64,000 nt of DNA from the NCBI RefSeq assembly GCF_902459465.1, contig NC_047081.1:9329883-9393882 (forward strand), written 5' to 3'. The position numbers and the translations under genes were made by a program. The DNA is from Asterias rubens. Its lineage: Eukaryota; Echinodermata; Asteroidea; Forcipulatida; Asteriidae. The stretch's first letter is position 1. Every line of letters starts with the position of its first letter. Shown in pieces: positions 1 through 16,924 of the stretch. Under the pieces are notes generated by a model. The model ran no database searches and was not told the origin of the DNA. It worked only from the letters and a program-made list of their open reading frames with translations.

Positions 1-3000
1 TGTTCGAAGTAAACTGGCAAATCTCAATCAATGCCTCTCAACCAACGTGCGAAACATTTCATGTTTGATCCCCCCATACCAACCACCTGAAGTAGTCAAT
101 ATACCAGCTTGTAAATAATAATAATAACGTGAATCGTGATATTTTTTATCTGCTATTAATAATGTCCAAAATTGAAAAAATTATCTTTCTGTACAAAAGA
201 GGCTTAAATGTATTCAGAGTGTTGATCAGATCTTTATTTTGATTGAAAATATTGACTTTCTTTTTTTATAAAAAATGTTAATTGTCTGAAAGTATTTTTC
301 TTGTTTGAAGTATGTATTCTTTCAACTATCTCAATATTTGGACTTTCAAGGTGTTGTGTACGTCTTGTTATTGATGAAATAACACTCTAGGTAGGTCTGT
401 AGTTTCCATGACTATTTGAAAGCAAAGAACAATATACAATTCTTGTCGTTGTAAACTTGATACTACTGGTTAAATAATTATTCATCTCTAACACCCGTTT
501 TAGACGGGCGCCAGAGTTGCGCCAATCCAAATAGATTAGGAGCGACTCTGGGTCGACCCAAATAACTTTTTGTTTCAGACAGGCGAACTTAACATAACAT
601 TTACATTGGCTTTGCTCATGACAAGTTCGACGTCTGAAACCAAGGCACTCCAAAGTCATCCCGAACAACTGCAACAGTTGATCTTTCGACATCTAGCGCT
701 TCCAGTCGCTCCTAACTGTTTCAGACGCCAAAACTTGTCATGTACTTAGCTCAGAATTTGGTTCGGCGCGACTCTGAAACGGGTGTAGCATACTGTTGTT
801 GCTGCAAGGTTGAGGACATTTCCACCTTCCTCATCTTATCAATTTCGAATAACTTAAAATTCCAATGAGTATCAAATTGCAGTCGACTCTTTGTATAAAA
901 TGATTGCTGGGACTTCTTGCCGAACTTTAAAAGGAATGTTGTTATAAGAGGACAGCAAAACAAAGAAATGCAAAGCAGGAATGAGCTTTGGGACTTCAGA
1001 GAATATTATAACAATAATAAACCGTTCTTATATAGCGCATATCAATGTAAGGTCCCTGTGCGCTGTAAAGGGAAATCAACAATTGTACAAAGTAAACAGA
1101 TATGTTTTCATCCGGGTTGTGAATTGTTTTGATGTCTGTTTACAACCTCTGTAAGACTGTTTCATAACTGAACTTCTGCATGTTGGAAAGAGCGGGAACC
1201 ATACGACTTAAAATCAGAAGGGGTTTATGTAAATCACAGATTTCCAGCTGTTTTATACTCCTGAACTAAACTTTGAAGATGAACAGGGGTAGTTAATGTA
1301 TGTACTCTTTATAGGCAGAATCTCTTTATAACATTCTTTATAACGAGGGTTGACTGTGCTGAGAAATACAAAGTTTTTGAAATAAGGTGACCATCGAGTA
1401 AATATTGTACTTCTCATAGGTTTCTTGTGTTAGAAAGAAAGAATTATAAATCACGCCTGTAAAAAATTGTGTTAATATTTTACCATGGCTATGCTGGCTG
1501 CCACCTATCATACCGAATATTTTGGGTCAACTTTAAAAAATCGTAATATATTTAAGAAACCATCGGATACTGAAATTAATATAATATTGTCTGAATCCCT
1601 TTGAGCTGAATGGACTACAGTGTACGAGAATTGGATGCATGTTCGGAGTGCATTGTTGCAGCATACAATCACAACGAAATCTGGACTGTTCCATTTATTG
1701 AGGTGAAGCGGAAAAAGCTATATTTGCCGTAAGCACATAATTCCCTGCTTCCGTAAGCGCCGATTCTGTGCTTACAGTAAGAAGAGCCATGAAATTTGGG
1801 CACAGATTGTGGTATCAGTTAAATCTAACCATTGATGAGCGAAATCAAGATTGTGTGACAAGCTTTCTGTACAAGCTGTAGTCTGCATTGCGTTGTGTTT
1901 GTCGTCAAGTAGTCTTAATGATGTAAAATGGGTTTTCTGGAAGGCATGTTTGTTAATAAGGATACAGAATTATTTATCTGGTATTCTTGTCAGTTTTCGA
2001 AGTAAGGCACTGGGGATGACAATTTAAACACTTGACTGTAAATGGGTTTTCGGAAAGGCACGTTTGTTAAAAAGAATACAATATTATTTATCTGGTATTC
2101 TTGTCTGTTTTCGAAGTAAGGCACTGGAAATGACAATTTAAACACTTGATTTTTTGCTTGAATAACCATTTAGTTGATAATCTAGTTTTGTTAGTGATTG
2201 TAATTGAACAATCTGCAACCTCTTTCCCGGGGGTACTCAAAACACCATTTGTTTTCTCAGCACACACTGCTCGATCATAAGCCCTGGAATGGTTTTTTAT
2301 TCAAATGTGCCAGAATAGGTCGCTTACTTTTCTGTAGGCGATCCACTCTTTGCAAAAGAGGCATCAAGGTCAAAGAGCAACTGGTCCACTCTCATTCTTC
2401 TTTGATCTTGTGACATGTTTAAATATAGGGTAACCATGTAAAAACACAATTAATTTGTTGCTTAATCCCGTTAAAATTCTTGCATTTTGACATGTGGTTC
2501 TTAGATTAATACTGCACATCAACAGCAAAGATTTTCCAGGGACTAATTCACCTTGCACGCTCCTTTTCAAAACAAGACTTTCCTTAATCTAAATGTTGTG
2601 TGACGAGATACCCAGTTTGTTGTGTGTTTGATAATTTCATTGGCCTTTATTTAAAATACTCTTTGGTTAATTATTTGAGTGTAAATTATTGTACATAAAA
2701 AGATCGCTTTTGTAAAAAATTTATGTCGTGACAAAATGCCAATAGAGAGAACAATGAAGCTTGTGATCTTGCCTTAGTTGAACAAAATGGTTTTGTTTTT
2801 AATTGGGTAGTAAAATCTTGAGACCGTGTTTTGTTGAACTTCATTTAAAGACAATTTTATTTGTACTTAAACTCAAAAAACTCAAATACTGTGTAAAGAG
2901 TTTGTTACTTTGGGGTGGGTTTTTTACCGCTTGTGTTACCGTAAATTTCGCTTCTGCATAAAGGTATTAACACACGCATCCAAAATACAATCATGCTGAA

Positions 3001-3660
3001 AGCATATTAGTCATGTTCCCTGTACCCAATAACAGTAATGAATTATAATATCCATTCAAACAAAATGGAACCAGACTATTTTGTTTCTTCCAGCCTGGAT
3101 TTTTTTGCTATAGTTTAGAATGGAGAAAAATCAAGATGGCCCTGTAGCTCTTATATTGGTCAATATCCAATGCATAAAGGCTTAGCATCAATAACAATTA
3201 CACACTGTAAAATTATGCAGGCGTGCGATCTCCTTTTTTTTTCAGGATTTTCTTTTATAAAGTGTAGTAGTTACCAAAAGGCGAAAATCAATAGTCCACA
3301 TTGTGTCCAAACTTGCAGATTTGTCGTTTTGTTGATGCAGAGAGTCAGTCAGTCAACCTCCTGTTTTGTAGGAGGTTTCAGTTGTAGAATCGGGGGAACC
3401 CACACCTGCAGGAAATTGTCAGGAATTTTCGCATTTTGCAAATCTCTCATCCCAGATTCTGAAATCACTGCATGGATGACATGTAGATATATATAATGTT
3501 CTTGTTGACATGTTTTCTAATAATTGAAGTTGTTCTCTCTCATATCATTGGATGTCAAGATTATTGTAAAATTATGTACAGTTTTAAAAATACATCTGTG
3601 CAACAGATGGCAATAAATTAAATGCTACAAGACTCAACGTGTCCGATGTTAATGTTTTTG
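1..3660. other. Non-coding sequence, no gene recognised
   Basis: AT-rich sequence with only short chance frames on both strands and no protein family I recognise. It could include the 3' untranslated part of a gene lying to the left. Apart from the tandem duplication at 1925-2150 I see no structure. Confidence 0.5.
1925..2150 (+). repeat. Tandem duplication, two copies of about 112 bp
   Basis: Two adjacent diverged copies (about 1925-2036 and 2040-2150), each beginning TAAATGGGTTTTC-like and ending GACAATTTAAACACTTGA. A few point differences separate them. Confidence 0.8.
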
Positions 3661-3663
3661 TCT

Positions 3664-3884
3664 TAGAAGTTGGAACAAGCTCCCTGTCTCACTTCGCCAA
3701 ACATCTCTCAACAACTTTAAGAGGAAACTGAAAACACACACTTGTTCACTTAGACTTTCGTTGGGTTTTGTTATGTTTTGTTTATTCTTCATTTTCTATT
3801 GTATAATGTTTTCATTTTGTGTCGGCGCCTTGATCGGTTTTCTGGAAAAGTGCGCATTATAAGTTTATATTATTATTATTATCA
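3664..3884 (+). mobile_element. 3' end of a non-LTR retrotransposon (LINE)
   Basis: One frame reads SWNKLPVSLRQTSLNNFKRK..., typical of the C-terminal tail of CR1/L2-type reverse transcriptases. It is followed by an untranslated stretch and an (ATT)n tail at 3864-3884. 5'-truncated; no reverse transcriptase core is present. Confidence 0.7.
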
Positions 3885-4015
3885 CATTCACATAAAAAAG
3901 GCAGCCCCTGAACAAACATATTGACAAAATAGGGTCACCGCAAACATATAGCTCGGTTGGTAGAGTACCGGCATGTTAATTTAGATGTCGCTGAACCCCA
4001 AAGTATAGCATTTCT

Positions 4016-4391
4016 TTAAAGCCATTATACACTTTCGGTAAACAGTATTGTCCAAGTCCCAAACTTCGTGTATCACAACTTATATATAACATAACAAACC
4101 TGTGAAAATTTAGGCTCAATCGGTCATCGGAGTCGGGAGAAAATAACGGGAAAACCCACTCTTGTTTCCGCAAGTTTCGCCGTGTCATGACATGTGTTTA
4201 AAATAAATCCGTAATTCTCGCTAACGAGAATTGATATTGTTTTAATGTTTTCTCAAAAAGTAAAGCATTTCATGGAACAATATTTCAAGAGAAGTCTTTC
4301 ACCATTACCTTCTGTAAGCCCTGTAAGTTATTTGTAAATCTGTGAACTTTTTTTTTTTTTTTTTTCTGTACCGAAAGTGTCCAATGGTTTT
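4016..4391 (+). mobile_element. MITE family B (inverted-repeat element)
   Basis: Begins TTAAAGCCATTATACACTTT and ends with the near reverse complement (GTACCGAAAGTGTCCAATGG). Interior is shared with copies at 9146, 28380, 32169 and 34056. The ORF-like stretch on the minus strand inside it is a by-product of the repeat. Confidence 0.8.
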
Positions 4392-4573
4392 TAGCAGCGA
4401 ACGATTTCCCTTGTATGTATAATACTACAGCAGAGCAAAATTCTACACAAAATGTCTGGGTTGCTACTCAAAAATCAAAATAATGCTACTCAAAAATCAG
4501 GATAAAGAATATTAATTCTTCAATTTTCTTCCAGTTCATTTCAGCAATGAAACACTACTTCGAAGGTGAAGAG

Positions 4574-4802
4574 TTAAAGGGACACGTTGCCTTGGTCTAT
4601 GATAAGTTTTTGACTCCATAAAATGGCCGACTGTGTTAGTTCGCAAAGCAAAAGGAAAAGCATGCAATTTTGAGGCATGTTTGTGTGGATCATTATATTC
4701 TACTTTTAAAACATCTTTCCAACCATGTGCATTTAATAGCAATTGGTTTTCAAACACTTTTAATTGACCAACTCGCCTGATCGAAGGCAACGTGTTCCTT
4801 TA
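4574..4802. mobile_element. MITE family C (palindromic), shortened copy
   Basis: Ends are TTAAAGGGACACGTTGCCTT and the complement AAGGCAACGTGTTCCTTTAA. The core contains a half-site of AAATGGCCGACTGTGTTAG. Full-length relatives lie at 32735 and 61393. Confidence 0.8.
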
Positions 4803-4991
4803 AAAACCTGAAAACAAACCTCTTAAAGGGGTTGTGTTGTCATGACTCATGATTGAAGCAAGCCTGTGGCTGTATGTGGCAATACCATTTGCTCAATAGA
4901 ATGGGTTTGCCCTTAATTTTACATGTGACTAGCCAGCAGGACCAGTTAATTTGAATGTTTTTCAACACTAAACCAGCCGACAGGTCAGCAG

Positions 4992-5163
4992 CCAATTTCA
5001 CGACATGCTAGGATTAATCTTATCTCAAGTATAGTATCTAGTATCTCGTCCTAAACTTAGGATGGGTTCAATGCGTCCTACGTATTTGGATGTGGAACTT
5101 AACTCATCCTAGGTCCTAAGATTAATCCTTTAAAGTTAGGAAGAGTTTGGTGAAATCGACGGC
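4992..5163 (+). mobile_element. MITE-like family K copy
   Basis: Shares order and sequence with 59333-59497, which lies in the opposite orientation: TAGGATTAATCTTA..., GGATGGGTTCAATGCGTCCTA and AAGTTAGGAAGAGTTTGGTG. About 170 bp, non-coding, next to the CISD1-like 3' end. Confidence 0.6.
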
Positions 5164-5400
5164 AGGTCTTCCGGTATTTGAAGTAGCATTTGGCCAGTGG
5201 ATTCCTGTTCGGGGAATACTCAGAGTAGCTCTTGGGATTGTAAACGTGACCTGATTTTTCCAATAGCTATAAAATACTATCCACAACACTTTTCAAATAA
5301 CATCCACTCGGACGATAATAAACACATTTTTTTCAACACAGCAAACAACTTATTGCTCTGATTATTCCATTGAAGCTTTTTTGAATAGCGGGTGAGAGCT

Positions 5401-6683
5401 CTAGGAAGACCCTTCGCATTTCTTTGAGAGACACAACGGCCCGACGTTGTCTCCGGTAGCTTTGTTGTGGGAGTTGTGTGTACCGTCGCAGAACGGGAAC
5501 TGCAAGGAAACAAATTAAGTAGACAGTTAAAAATTGAAACCAATTATAACTCATGGACCAAACATTGATTTTCTTTTACAATCTACAAATCATCTGAACA
5601 ACTTAACAATTGCTACACAGAGTGTGACCCCATTTGACCTTAGAAGTCACTGGTTATTGGCATCAGGAAGAGGGGTGTCCAAGCCTTGAAATAAACCCAC
5701 ATCACCCACAGCAGTTGCCATGGTGCCCTGTGCCTTTGCTGTGGTGCCCTTTGCAAAGTACAAATACATTACAAACTTTACATTTTCCCCGTGATTGCCC
5801 CCTTCAAGAGCAAAGTTCGAGGCCTGTGTGTCTTTTTCAAAGTAAATACCATAATTTATCAGTTTAATAATTTTCTAACAACAAAGGTTCTCTACCTTCT
5901 TTGATCTCCAACAACGGCAGAAAGCGACACTGTCTGCAAGATCCTCCATGTCGTAGGAGTGGACGACCTTCTCTTGGTCCTTCATCACACTTCTATTGAT
6001 GACGGTGTCACCACAACTTGCACACTGTGACTTAACCTTGGACACCACAAAGTAGGCCACCACGCCCACAGCTCCTGCTGCAGGAAGAATATACAGCCAA
6101 TCTTTGCCTGTAGAAACAACAAATTTGAGATGATTGATAATAATTGATGAAAATCCACAAAAAGAAGGGCTGGTATTGAAATTGTCGTGGCCGAGCGGTT
6201 AAGAGCACCGAATTCATACTCTGGTGTTTCTGATCAGCAGAGTGTGGGTTCGAATCCCCAGCCGTGACACTTGTGTCCTTAAAATAAGCAAGACATTTAA
6301 CCATTGCTTCGTCCTTTCGGATGGGACGTAAAGCCGTTCCATCCCCCCCCCCCCCCAAACAAAAAAAAACAAACAAAAAAAAACAAACAAAACAAATTTG
6401 CCACTGGAAAATTGGCCTCCAACGTTCCACTTCCATACTTCCTCCCAAATAAATTCCCTTGCCCCACCCCTGGGATGGGGTTATCACATGACCCAACTTG
6501 ACATAATACTATAGAGGATGGATAGATATTTCAGATTTGTGTCCGAAACAAACAAACTTTACATTCATTCTGAATCTGACATTGATTGAATAAATTTCAT
6601 TTGCATAAAACAAAAATACATAATTTTAGGTCGAATCATTTCACCTACGCACGGCTTCTCGCATACTTACATCCGATGGTCAT
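5401..6683 (-). CDS. CISD1: CISD1-like (mitoNEET) CDGSH iron-sulfur protein, 3 exons
   Basis: Exons (minus): 6683-6671, 6107-5896, 5499-5401; all junctions are GT-AG and the frame closes to 107 residues, against 108 in human CISD1. Seen: a short N-terminus, then one hydrophobic segment at about residues 8-26 (starts WLYILPAAG), then the CDGSH domain. The cluster motif [16 protein letters not shown] spans the exon 2/3 junction and gives ligands Cys68, Cys70, Cys79 and His83, spaced as in human Cys72/74/83/His87. Known family: homodimeric 2Fe-2S proteins anchored in the outer mitochondrial membrane, facing the cytosol, involved in iron/redox handling. The short N-terminus favours CISD1 over CISD2. 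Odd: an extra CASC pair (Cys33, Cys36) between the membrane segment and the domain. The start ATG lies in a 13-nt coding piece; an in-frame TAA lies just upstream. Divergent to the UBE2D gene. Confidence 0.92.
6182..6360 (+). mobile_element. tRNA-derived SINE (class II tRNA-like head)
   Basis: Starts GTCGTGGCCGAGCGGTTAAG (A box) and carries GGGTTCGAATCCCCAGCCG (B box). The 7-bp acceptor-like ends can pair with two G-U pairs. A SINE body follows (TTCGGATGGGACGTAAAGCC), then a C-run and A-rich tail. Located in intron 1 of the CISD1-like gene. The anticodon stem is poor and a body is attached, so it is not a functional tRNA gene. A minus-strand relative is at 57840-58113. Confidence 0.75.
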
Positions 6684-6868
6684 GATGAAGCAATATTAAT
6701 TTTTATTCAAAATGTGTCAAAAACAGGAATTCGGAACCTTCTCGAGTCCGCGAAATCCTGCAGAGAAACAGTCCAAAGCCTTGTGATGAAACTAACGAAA
6801 TGGCGACCGGAATTGACCTATAAAACACCTTGAACCTTGTGAGGGCGCTCTTTAGTTTTGCAGGCTGT

Positions 6869-7528
6869 TCAAAATCCAAAATGGAAGGCACTAAAAACTA
6901 ACCTCTACAGCGGTTCGGAACTTTTCGTGTGCTCTCGGAACATTCCGGCACGGTTCGCGACGATCCCCCACGCAGCAGGTTTGGGGAGTTGTTACATAAG
7001 AGTGGACTAACCACTAGGACCTGGTTGTTTATATTTTCATGTTTAAAAGATGCAAGCACTGCTTCAGACCTCTTTATTCAAGTACATTTGTAGCAGCAGG
7101 TTTGGGGAGTTGTTACATAAGAGTGGACTAACCACTAGGACCTGGTTGTTAATATTTTCATGTCTAAAAGATCAGTACTGCTTCAGACCTCTATATTGTA
7201 GCAGCAGGTTTGGGGATCGAGTTGTTACATAAGAGTGGACTAACCACTGGGACCTGGTTGTTTATATTTTTATGTTTAAAAGATGCAAGCACTGCTTCAG
7301 ACCTCTTTATTCAAGTACATTTGTAGCAGCAGGTTTGGGGAATTGTTACATAAGAGTGGACTAACCCCACTAGGACCTGGTTGTTAATATTTTCATGTCT
7401 AAAAGATGCAAGCATATGCAAAATGACGTCATAAGGTCATTCTCGCTCGGGTATTCTCCGATGGGCCGAACCGCTGTGGAGTTTAGTATTTAGTGCCTTC
7501 CTTTAAAAATGGCCTGTTCCGAAACTGT
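6869..7528. mobile_element. Foldback-type element with internal tandem repeats, upstream of CISD1-like gene
   Basis: About 50-bp imperfect inverted repeats lie at 6869-6918 and 7468-7525 (shared GGAAGGCACTAAA and CAGCGGTTCGG-type blocks, in opposite orientation). Between them sit four head-to-tail units (separate entry). The arrangement resembles foldback elements. No transposase is seen. Confidence 0.55.
6973..7410 (+). repeat. Tandem repeat, about four units of 105-125 bp
   Basis: Units start at about 6975, 7093, 7200 and 7325 with GCAGCAGGTTTGGGGA and continue with AAGAGTGGACTAACCACTAG and ACCTGGTTGTT. Units 1 and 3 and units 2 and 4 share variants (TTTATATTTT versus TTAATATTTT), suggesting a two-unit duplication. 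Confidence 0.85.
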
Positions 7529-8989
7529 GGCAGAGGGACTGTGTTGAAATATCATTTATTTTAACAATGTAGATTTACCAAGGAAATAATAAGTATTGCA
7601 AGAAAGCCATTGTAAAATATAACGAAAATTTGTGATGTCTTTGCACAAGTGTTTTAAAAGCTGACCAACTGAACTGCAAGTGTTTCCCCCCTAATTAATG
7701 GATTAGCCCACGATTTGCAGGTGTGTATGCAGTCTGTGTACTGTTAAGTGAATTGTTGTACTACGCTGACAATAGCAGACAATAACAATCATTTTTGGCG
7801 AGCTTTGGAATGCACCGTATCCATCCAGCGCATTCTAGCCCAAAATGAGTTATGTCACCATGGAGGTAGAAATGTCACCCATCCACTACATAATGATTCA
7901 CATACCTGCCAGCGTCAAAAATCCCAAAAATGTATCCGGAAGCGGCAGGCTCCGCAAGTATTCTGGGAGTGAAACTTTGAAGAAAGTTGCAATTGTCTCC
8001 ATTGCTGATTCGATTCCCGCTATATGCAAATAATTAAGCTGTCAATAACGGTATAGCTGTATGTAATAAAGGGGCAGCAGACGAGCAGTAAAAACACGCA
8101 GTTATATTTGTCTGTCAACTTTGTACCGCATTATGTTTACACTGGTGCTAATCAGTTATGCATGAGTTGTGTTTTGGTGCTGATGAGGAGATGATCGGCT
8201 GGGTGGTGGGGATGGGGGTGGGGGTGGGGGGGGGTCGATGGCTTGCTTGGCCCAATTAATTGGTATGCTTTGTTACTTAAAATTATGATTTATTTGTCAT
8301 AATTCAATTAATTGGTAAAAAGTTATGACCTCTTCCCTTTCTTTTCTCTTTTCGCAGTGGGAGCTTAATCCCACAAGAATTCTTTTTTAAGTTGCATGGG
8401 GGCCGCCGGCGCCGGTCTCCATCCTCTTTTATTAAAGTCCAGCAAGAGATGCAGCCGGCCGAACAACGAACGTTCAAAACATCATTATACAATTTAAAAC
8501 CAAAAAGTTTCAAAATCGCCTAAAAAAATAGTCGCCTAAAACGCCTAAAACCTGCTAAGAAACTGCCAAAGACATGTATTTGAGAACATAAGGTTTGCTA
8601 CATTTATCTCTACAGAAGAATTAAACTCGAGATGTATATTTTTTTAAACATCCACACTGGGACAAATGAAAACAAACAAAAACTCTAGAGGAAGTTTTAG
8701 ATCCAACTACTCGTTCAAAAAACAATAATATTTACGGCTGGTACCCAGACTCAAAGTAACAATTCGAAAGCGGCTTCATCTCGGGTGTTGAAACAGTTCT
8801 TTTCGTGGTACCAGGTTGTAATTATTTCTAACTAGCTAGCGCATAGACGTAAATAATTATGACATTTTTATAAGGAATAAACGTCCGATTTTCCCTTTAC
8901 TCTCAGTTCAATTTCAATGGGAGGAAGCTTCTTATGTGAAAGAACGCTACTATCTGTGTAAATTACTGTTTCAAACATCGGGAAGAAGT

Positions 8990-13316
<4,327 letters not shown>

Positions 13317-13827
13317 TGACCAGTCAGGTGAACTCCACTGCCAGGGTGGTAATCATTTAAACAATTCACTTTATAGCGACTGTAGTAGGTCAGATAAGGG
13401 AATTCCCACCAAATACCAAAAAAGGGTTGTTTACCTACCTTCTGATTACACTGGGGGCCGAAGGAAGGATTGATCGGTATAAACGCCCACCAGCCTCTCC
13501 CCCCAGTTTGATAATCGTTGTGCATGTTCAGTTATCATGTATTCACATTTGTAACACTCTTTTTGTTGTCGTTGTGTTATTCTCAATTTTGGTCAGCATT
13601 GTTTCTTATGAAGGCTTACATGAAAGTAGACGAGAGCCATGAAGTACATGTAAAATGCCCATTTTGTGTTTCGGCACATTTTCATGGGAGTATGGGTGAT
13701 TTAACGCCTAAAATATAAGGTAAATCACACATAAAGATTGCTGTTCGCTGTTAGAGTACTAAATTGATATTTTGGAAGCATATATGACTGACCACTCAGA
13801 TCCTTATTCCTACCAACGTCGCTCAAA

Positions 13828-13895
13828 GACACTGGACACTATTGGTTATTGTCAAAAACCAGTGTTCTCACTAGGTGTATCTCAACATATGCAAA
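13828..13895 (+). mobile_element. MITE family A, left-end fragment
   Basis: AAAGACACTGGACACTATTG followed by the usual CTCA-rich block to ATCTCAACATATGCA, then unrelated sequence. Lies downstream of UBE2D, probably in its 3' untranslated or flanking region. Confidence 0.65.
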
Positions 13896-14099
13896 GTTGT
13901 TTGCTGGTCAAGCATTTGCTTACACTTTATAAAACCCAGAAAAGATGTCTCGCAATTTTGTTTTTGAAATGCCATGCAAAGGTGCAAGGAAAAAAACAGA
14001 TATTTGTCACCCAGAAAAGCTGTCTCGCAATTTTGTTTGAACTTCCATGCAAGGAAACAAACCAATAGTTGTCACTACTTACTGTACTTGTCAAATTTG

Positions 14100-16740
14100 A
14101 CTTTTTATTCTTGTAGGGTGTTTATTGTTTCAAAAGTTTAACTTTATTTACTATTTTTAATTGATACTTGTTGACGTCGGGATATACTCTGAATAATTCA
14201 AACTGAAAAGTGCTAGTCAGACTACATCGCTGCAGTGTACTCATCTGTTATTTTTTTCCATTTCTTTGTGTAAGGTGAACCAACCACGTGACAAAATAAA
14301 AAACATCCCATGTAAACAACACAGTGTCTTGCCTTCCAAAAAATGCCCCGGAATGCTCAGAAACACTGACCTTGTCAACATGAAAAATCATGTCAACAAA
14401 AACTTGTTCCAGTATTATTAATATATTTTAAATAAAACAAAGGACTTTGGGTGAATTTACACTTCTACATATTCCATTTAGCACGAGAGTAGATGTACAG
14501 CTAAGTGTACGTCTATTCCGCAGAGGGACTTTAGTACCAATAATATGATTGTCAATTAAAAAATGTAAATTTGATTTTGATTTCCCATTTTCCTCTCGAG
14601 GATTCGAACCCATGACTCCTGCACTCTAGAATAGACGAGGCATGATTTCATACAGCTAAGCCTGGCAATTTGCTTAGCCCAGAGAGTTATTGCTTAGCAG
14701 ACTTAGGTTACAAAAATTCAGAACTAATAATACATTATAACATAGACCGGGAGTGAGAATTTTAGATCTGAATTCAGACTCTTAAGGCCAAATAAAAAAG
14801 AATATCAGTTTATCGTCCCCTCCCTCATCCTTTTTGGAACTATTTTATATTTTAATTTTTGTTTTGTTTTTAAGACAATTTGTTGTGTATTTCTCATAGT
14901 TAACTTACTAATCTTATGGCCAGTTTGAATTAAAATGCTCGGCGGCCATAAAAAATAAAAAGGCACTCATCCTCCTCTTTTTGGGGAAAAACTCGGACAA
15001 TCAACTGGTCTATTTTTGTTACTTGGCCTAAAGTCTGCCTGATAAACAGAACTGTATTTCACTCAAAAATATAAAATAAATCATGCTCTTTGATCTATTT
15101 ACTTTGGTTTCCAGAAGCTCCTCTTAATCTATAGCTCAAGGGAGTTGCCAAACAAAGGAAGTGCCAGTTTCAAACTATTTTATCAACAGTGACCCCCCCC
15201 CAGATAAATACAGACACCATACAGCACAATGGGTTTAATGTTATAAACAAAGTTTGCTCAGTGTTGGTTGTGCCATTAGATATCTGCCCCTGCTAAAAGT
15301 AAATGTTATTTAATATATTTATGAGAGAAAATATATACGTTTAGTTTGTTTAGAATGTTCTAGATGTTTAAACTTTAAGCTCAGTAAAACTTATTGTACT
15401 AACTTTTGCATTATTATTATTATTATTTCTTAAATAACAGTTCAAATATTTTGTTTGGAAGTTTGTGAAGATCAGTTGTGAATATGACAACCCTTCTAGT
15501 CTTGCCTGGCGACGCTCATTACGCATTAATTGATATCACAACATGAATAACTGGAGAAGAGATATTCTTATCTCAAAAGCATATTATGGATCAAAACGAA
15601 CCCAGGGCCCAATTTCATAGAGCTGCTAAGCACAACCAATTTTGCTTACCAGAATGAGGTTTCCAGCCACACTACCAAGTCAACTGTATAATTTGTAACT
15701 GGTATCCTGCTCATTTCTGCTTAGCAGAAAACTGTTAAGCAATTTTTTTGTGCGTTAAGCAGCTCTGTAACATTTGGCCCTGTTTTTGGTCTAGATTTTT
15801 AGACTTACCTAGTCCTTCCCAGTCATGGTCAACTAATAATTTCTCACTCCATATTAATATAAACAATGACTTTGATGAGATGGAAAAGTTCAACTTTGCT
15901 AATTTCAATTTGTAATCTACTATAATATTTGATAACTCATTCATTTGAACTGATTATGTATAACATGTACTATTAAATTACTGCAAAACTTTGATGTACG
16001 GAACATGGTTTGGTTGGATTGTATTCATTTAATGAGATAATTATAGAAAAGGCAAAACAAAACTGCTGTCACCCCTTACATTGGAAAGTTGCTGAGGTAT
16101 CAAAGATGTTTACTAAAATCTATGTACGGCTATATAATGTGGAAATATCTCTAAATACTCTGCTAAGAGTATGTGGTGGTTCTGAAAAGAACGGGTGGTG
16201 TAATAACAGCTGAATGACTTGATCAGTGTGCTCTAATTGTCTTTTTCCCCTTCTCCCCAAGACAATTGTTCCATGTTACCGCAAGTTGCCCACCCCCCCC
16301 CCCCCATAACCCTTGCACTCTCCCAAATAAATGGTTCGATACATTAAAAATAAGTAATGAAAATAACTAAAATGATTAGTTTAAAATGGGATAATGTCTT
16401 TGCCTCCCCCTCCCGCACAGTGAACAGTCTGCTTAATATCCCACTGAATCCCTTTCCCAACCCAGTCTGGACAAAAACACAAATCTCAATGGAAATTATT
16501 CAAGCGTGAAGTTCACAAGGAGGCAACTCATCGACAATTACCACAACAAGTAGGTCTATATATACCCTGCCTTTAAATTTTTTATTTTTTTTTGTTACAA
16601 AAATAGGCCTAACAAGCTAATCTTTGAATAATACTTGTCCAGAAAACTATTGAATGGTTTGTTAACATCACGATTACGTCATAGCCATACACCTTATTCA
16701 CCCAAAACAGGCGTTTAGCGTTCCAAAAATCTCATTGAAA
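14100..16740. other. Intergenic, UBE2D to SYT15-like
   Basis: No coding exon recognised. AATAAA hexamers near 14296 and 14424 are possible UBE2D polyadenylation signals. The stretch also holds an interspersed element at 15605-15780 and a poly-C run at 16291-16304. Confidence 0.5.
15605..15781 (+). mobile_element. Interspersed inverted-repeat element, family E
   Basis: Begins GGGCCCAATTTCATAGAGCT and ends with the near complement AGCAGCTCTGTAACATTTGG, with TGCTTACCAGAATGAGGT inside. Related copies or pieces are at 19408, 23345, 25800, 61263 and 62310. Confidence 0.65.
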
Positions 16741-16795
16741 AGCTTTTATATGCAAATCGGCGCGATTTTCAAAATCCCTGAGCTGAGCGTGACGT

Positions 16796-16924
16796 ATGAA
16801 TAGACTGCAGTTTCTTCGCATTATTGTAGCACTGCACGTCGCACTGGAAATACCATTGGGACTCCTTCGTTGCAAGTGTCCATTGATTTACGTGTGGATT
16901 TTGTTTGTCGCCGTGCGTGTGCAG
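16796..16924 (+). other. Probable 5' leader exon of the SYT15-like gene, carrying an upstream ATG
   Basis: A good donor (CAG|gtaagc) sits at 16924. From the ATG at 16796 the reading frame stays open for 43 codons to the donor. Spliced to the acceptor at 17911/17912 it continues in the +1 frame relative to the synaptotagmin ATG and would overlap its start. I read it as leader with an overlapping upstream ORF, not as part of the synaptotagmin protein. The transcript start is not visible. Confidence 0.4.

Noticed and set aside
3976-4188. Minus-strand frame starting MTRRN, also at 34031-34228
   Set aside because: Both lie in family B MITEs; a repeat by-product, not a conserved gene.
6182-6270. 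Possible class II tRNA gene
   Set aside because: Poor anticodon stem, attached SINE body and a similar minus-strand copy at 58113; interpreted as a SINE.
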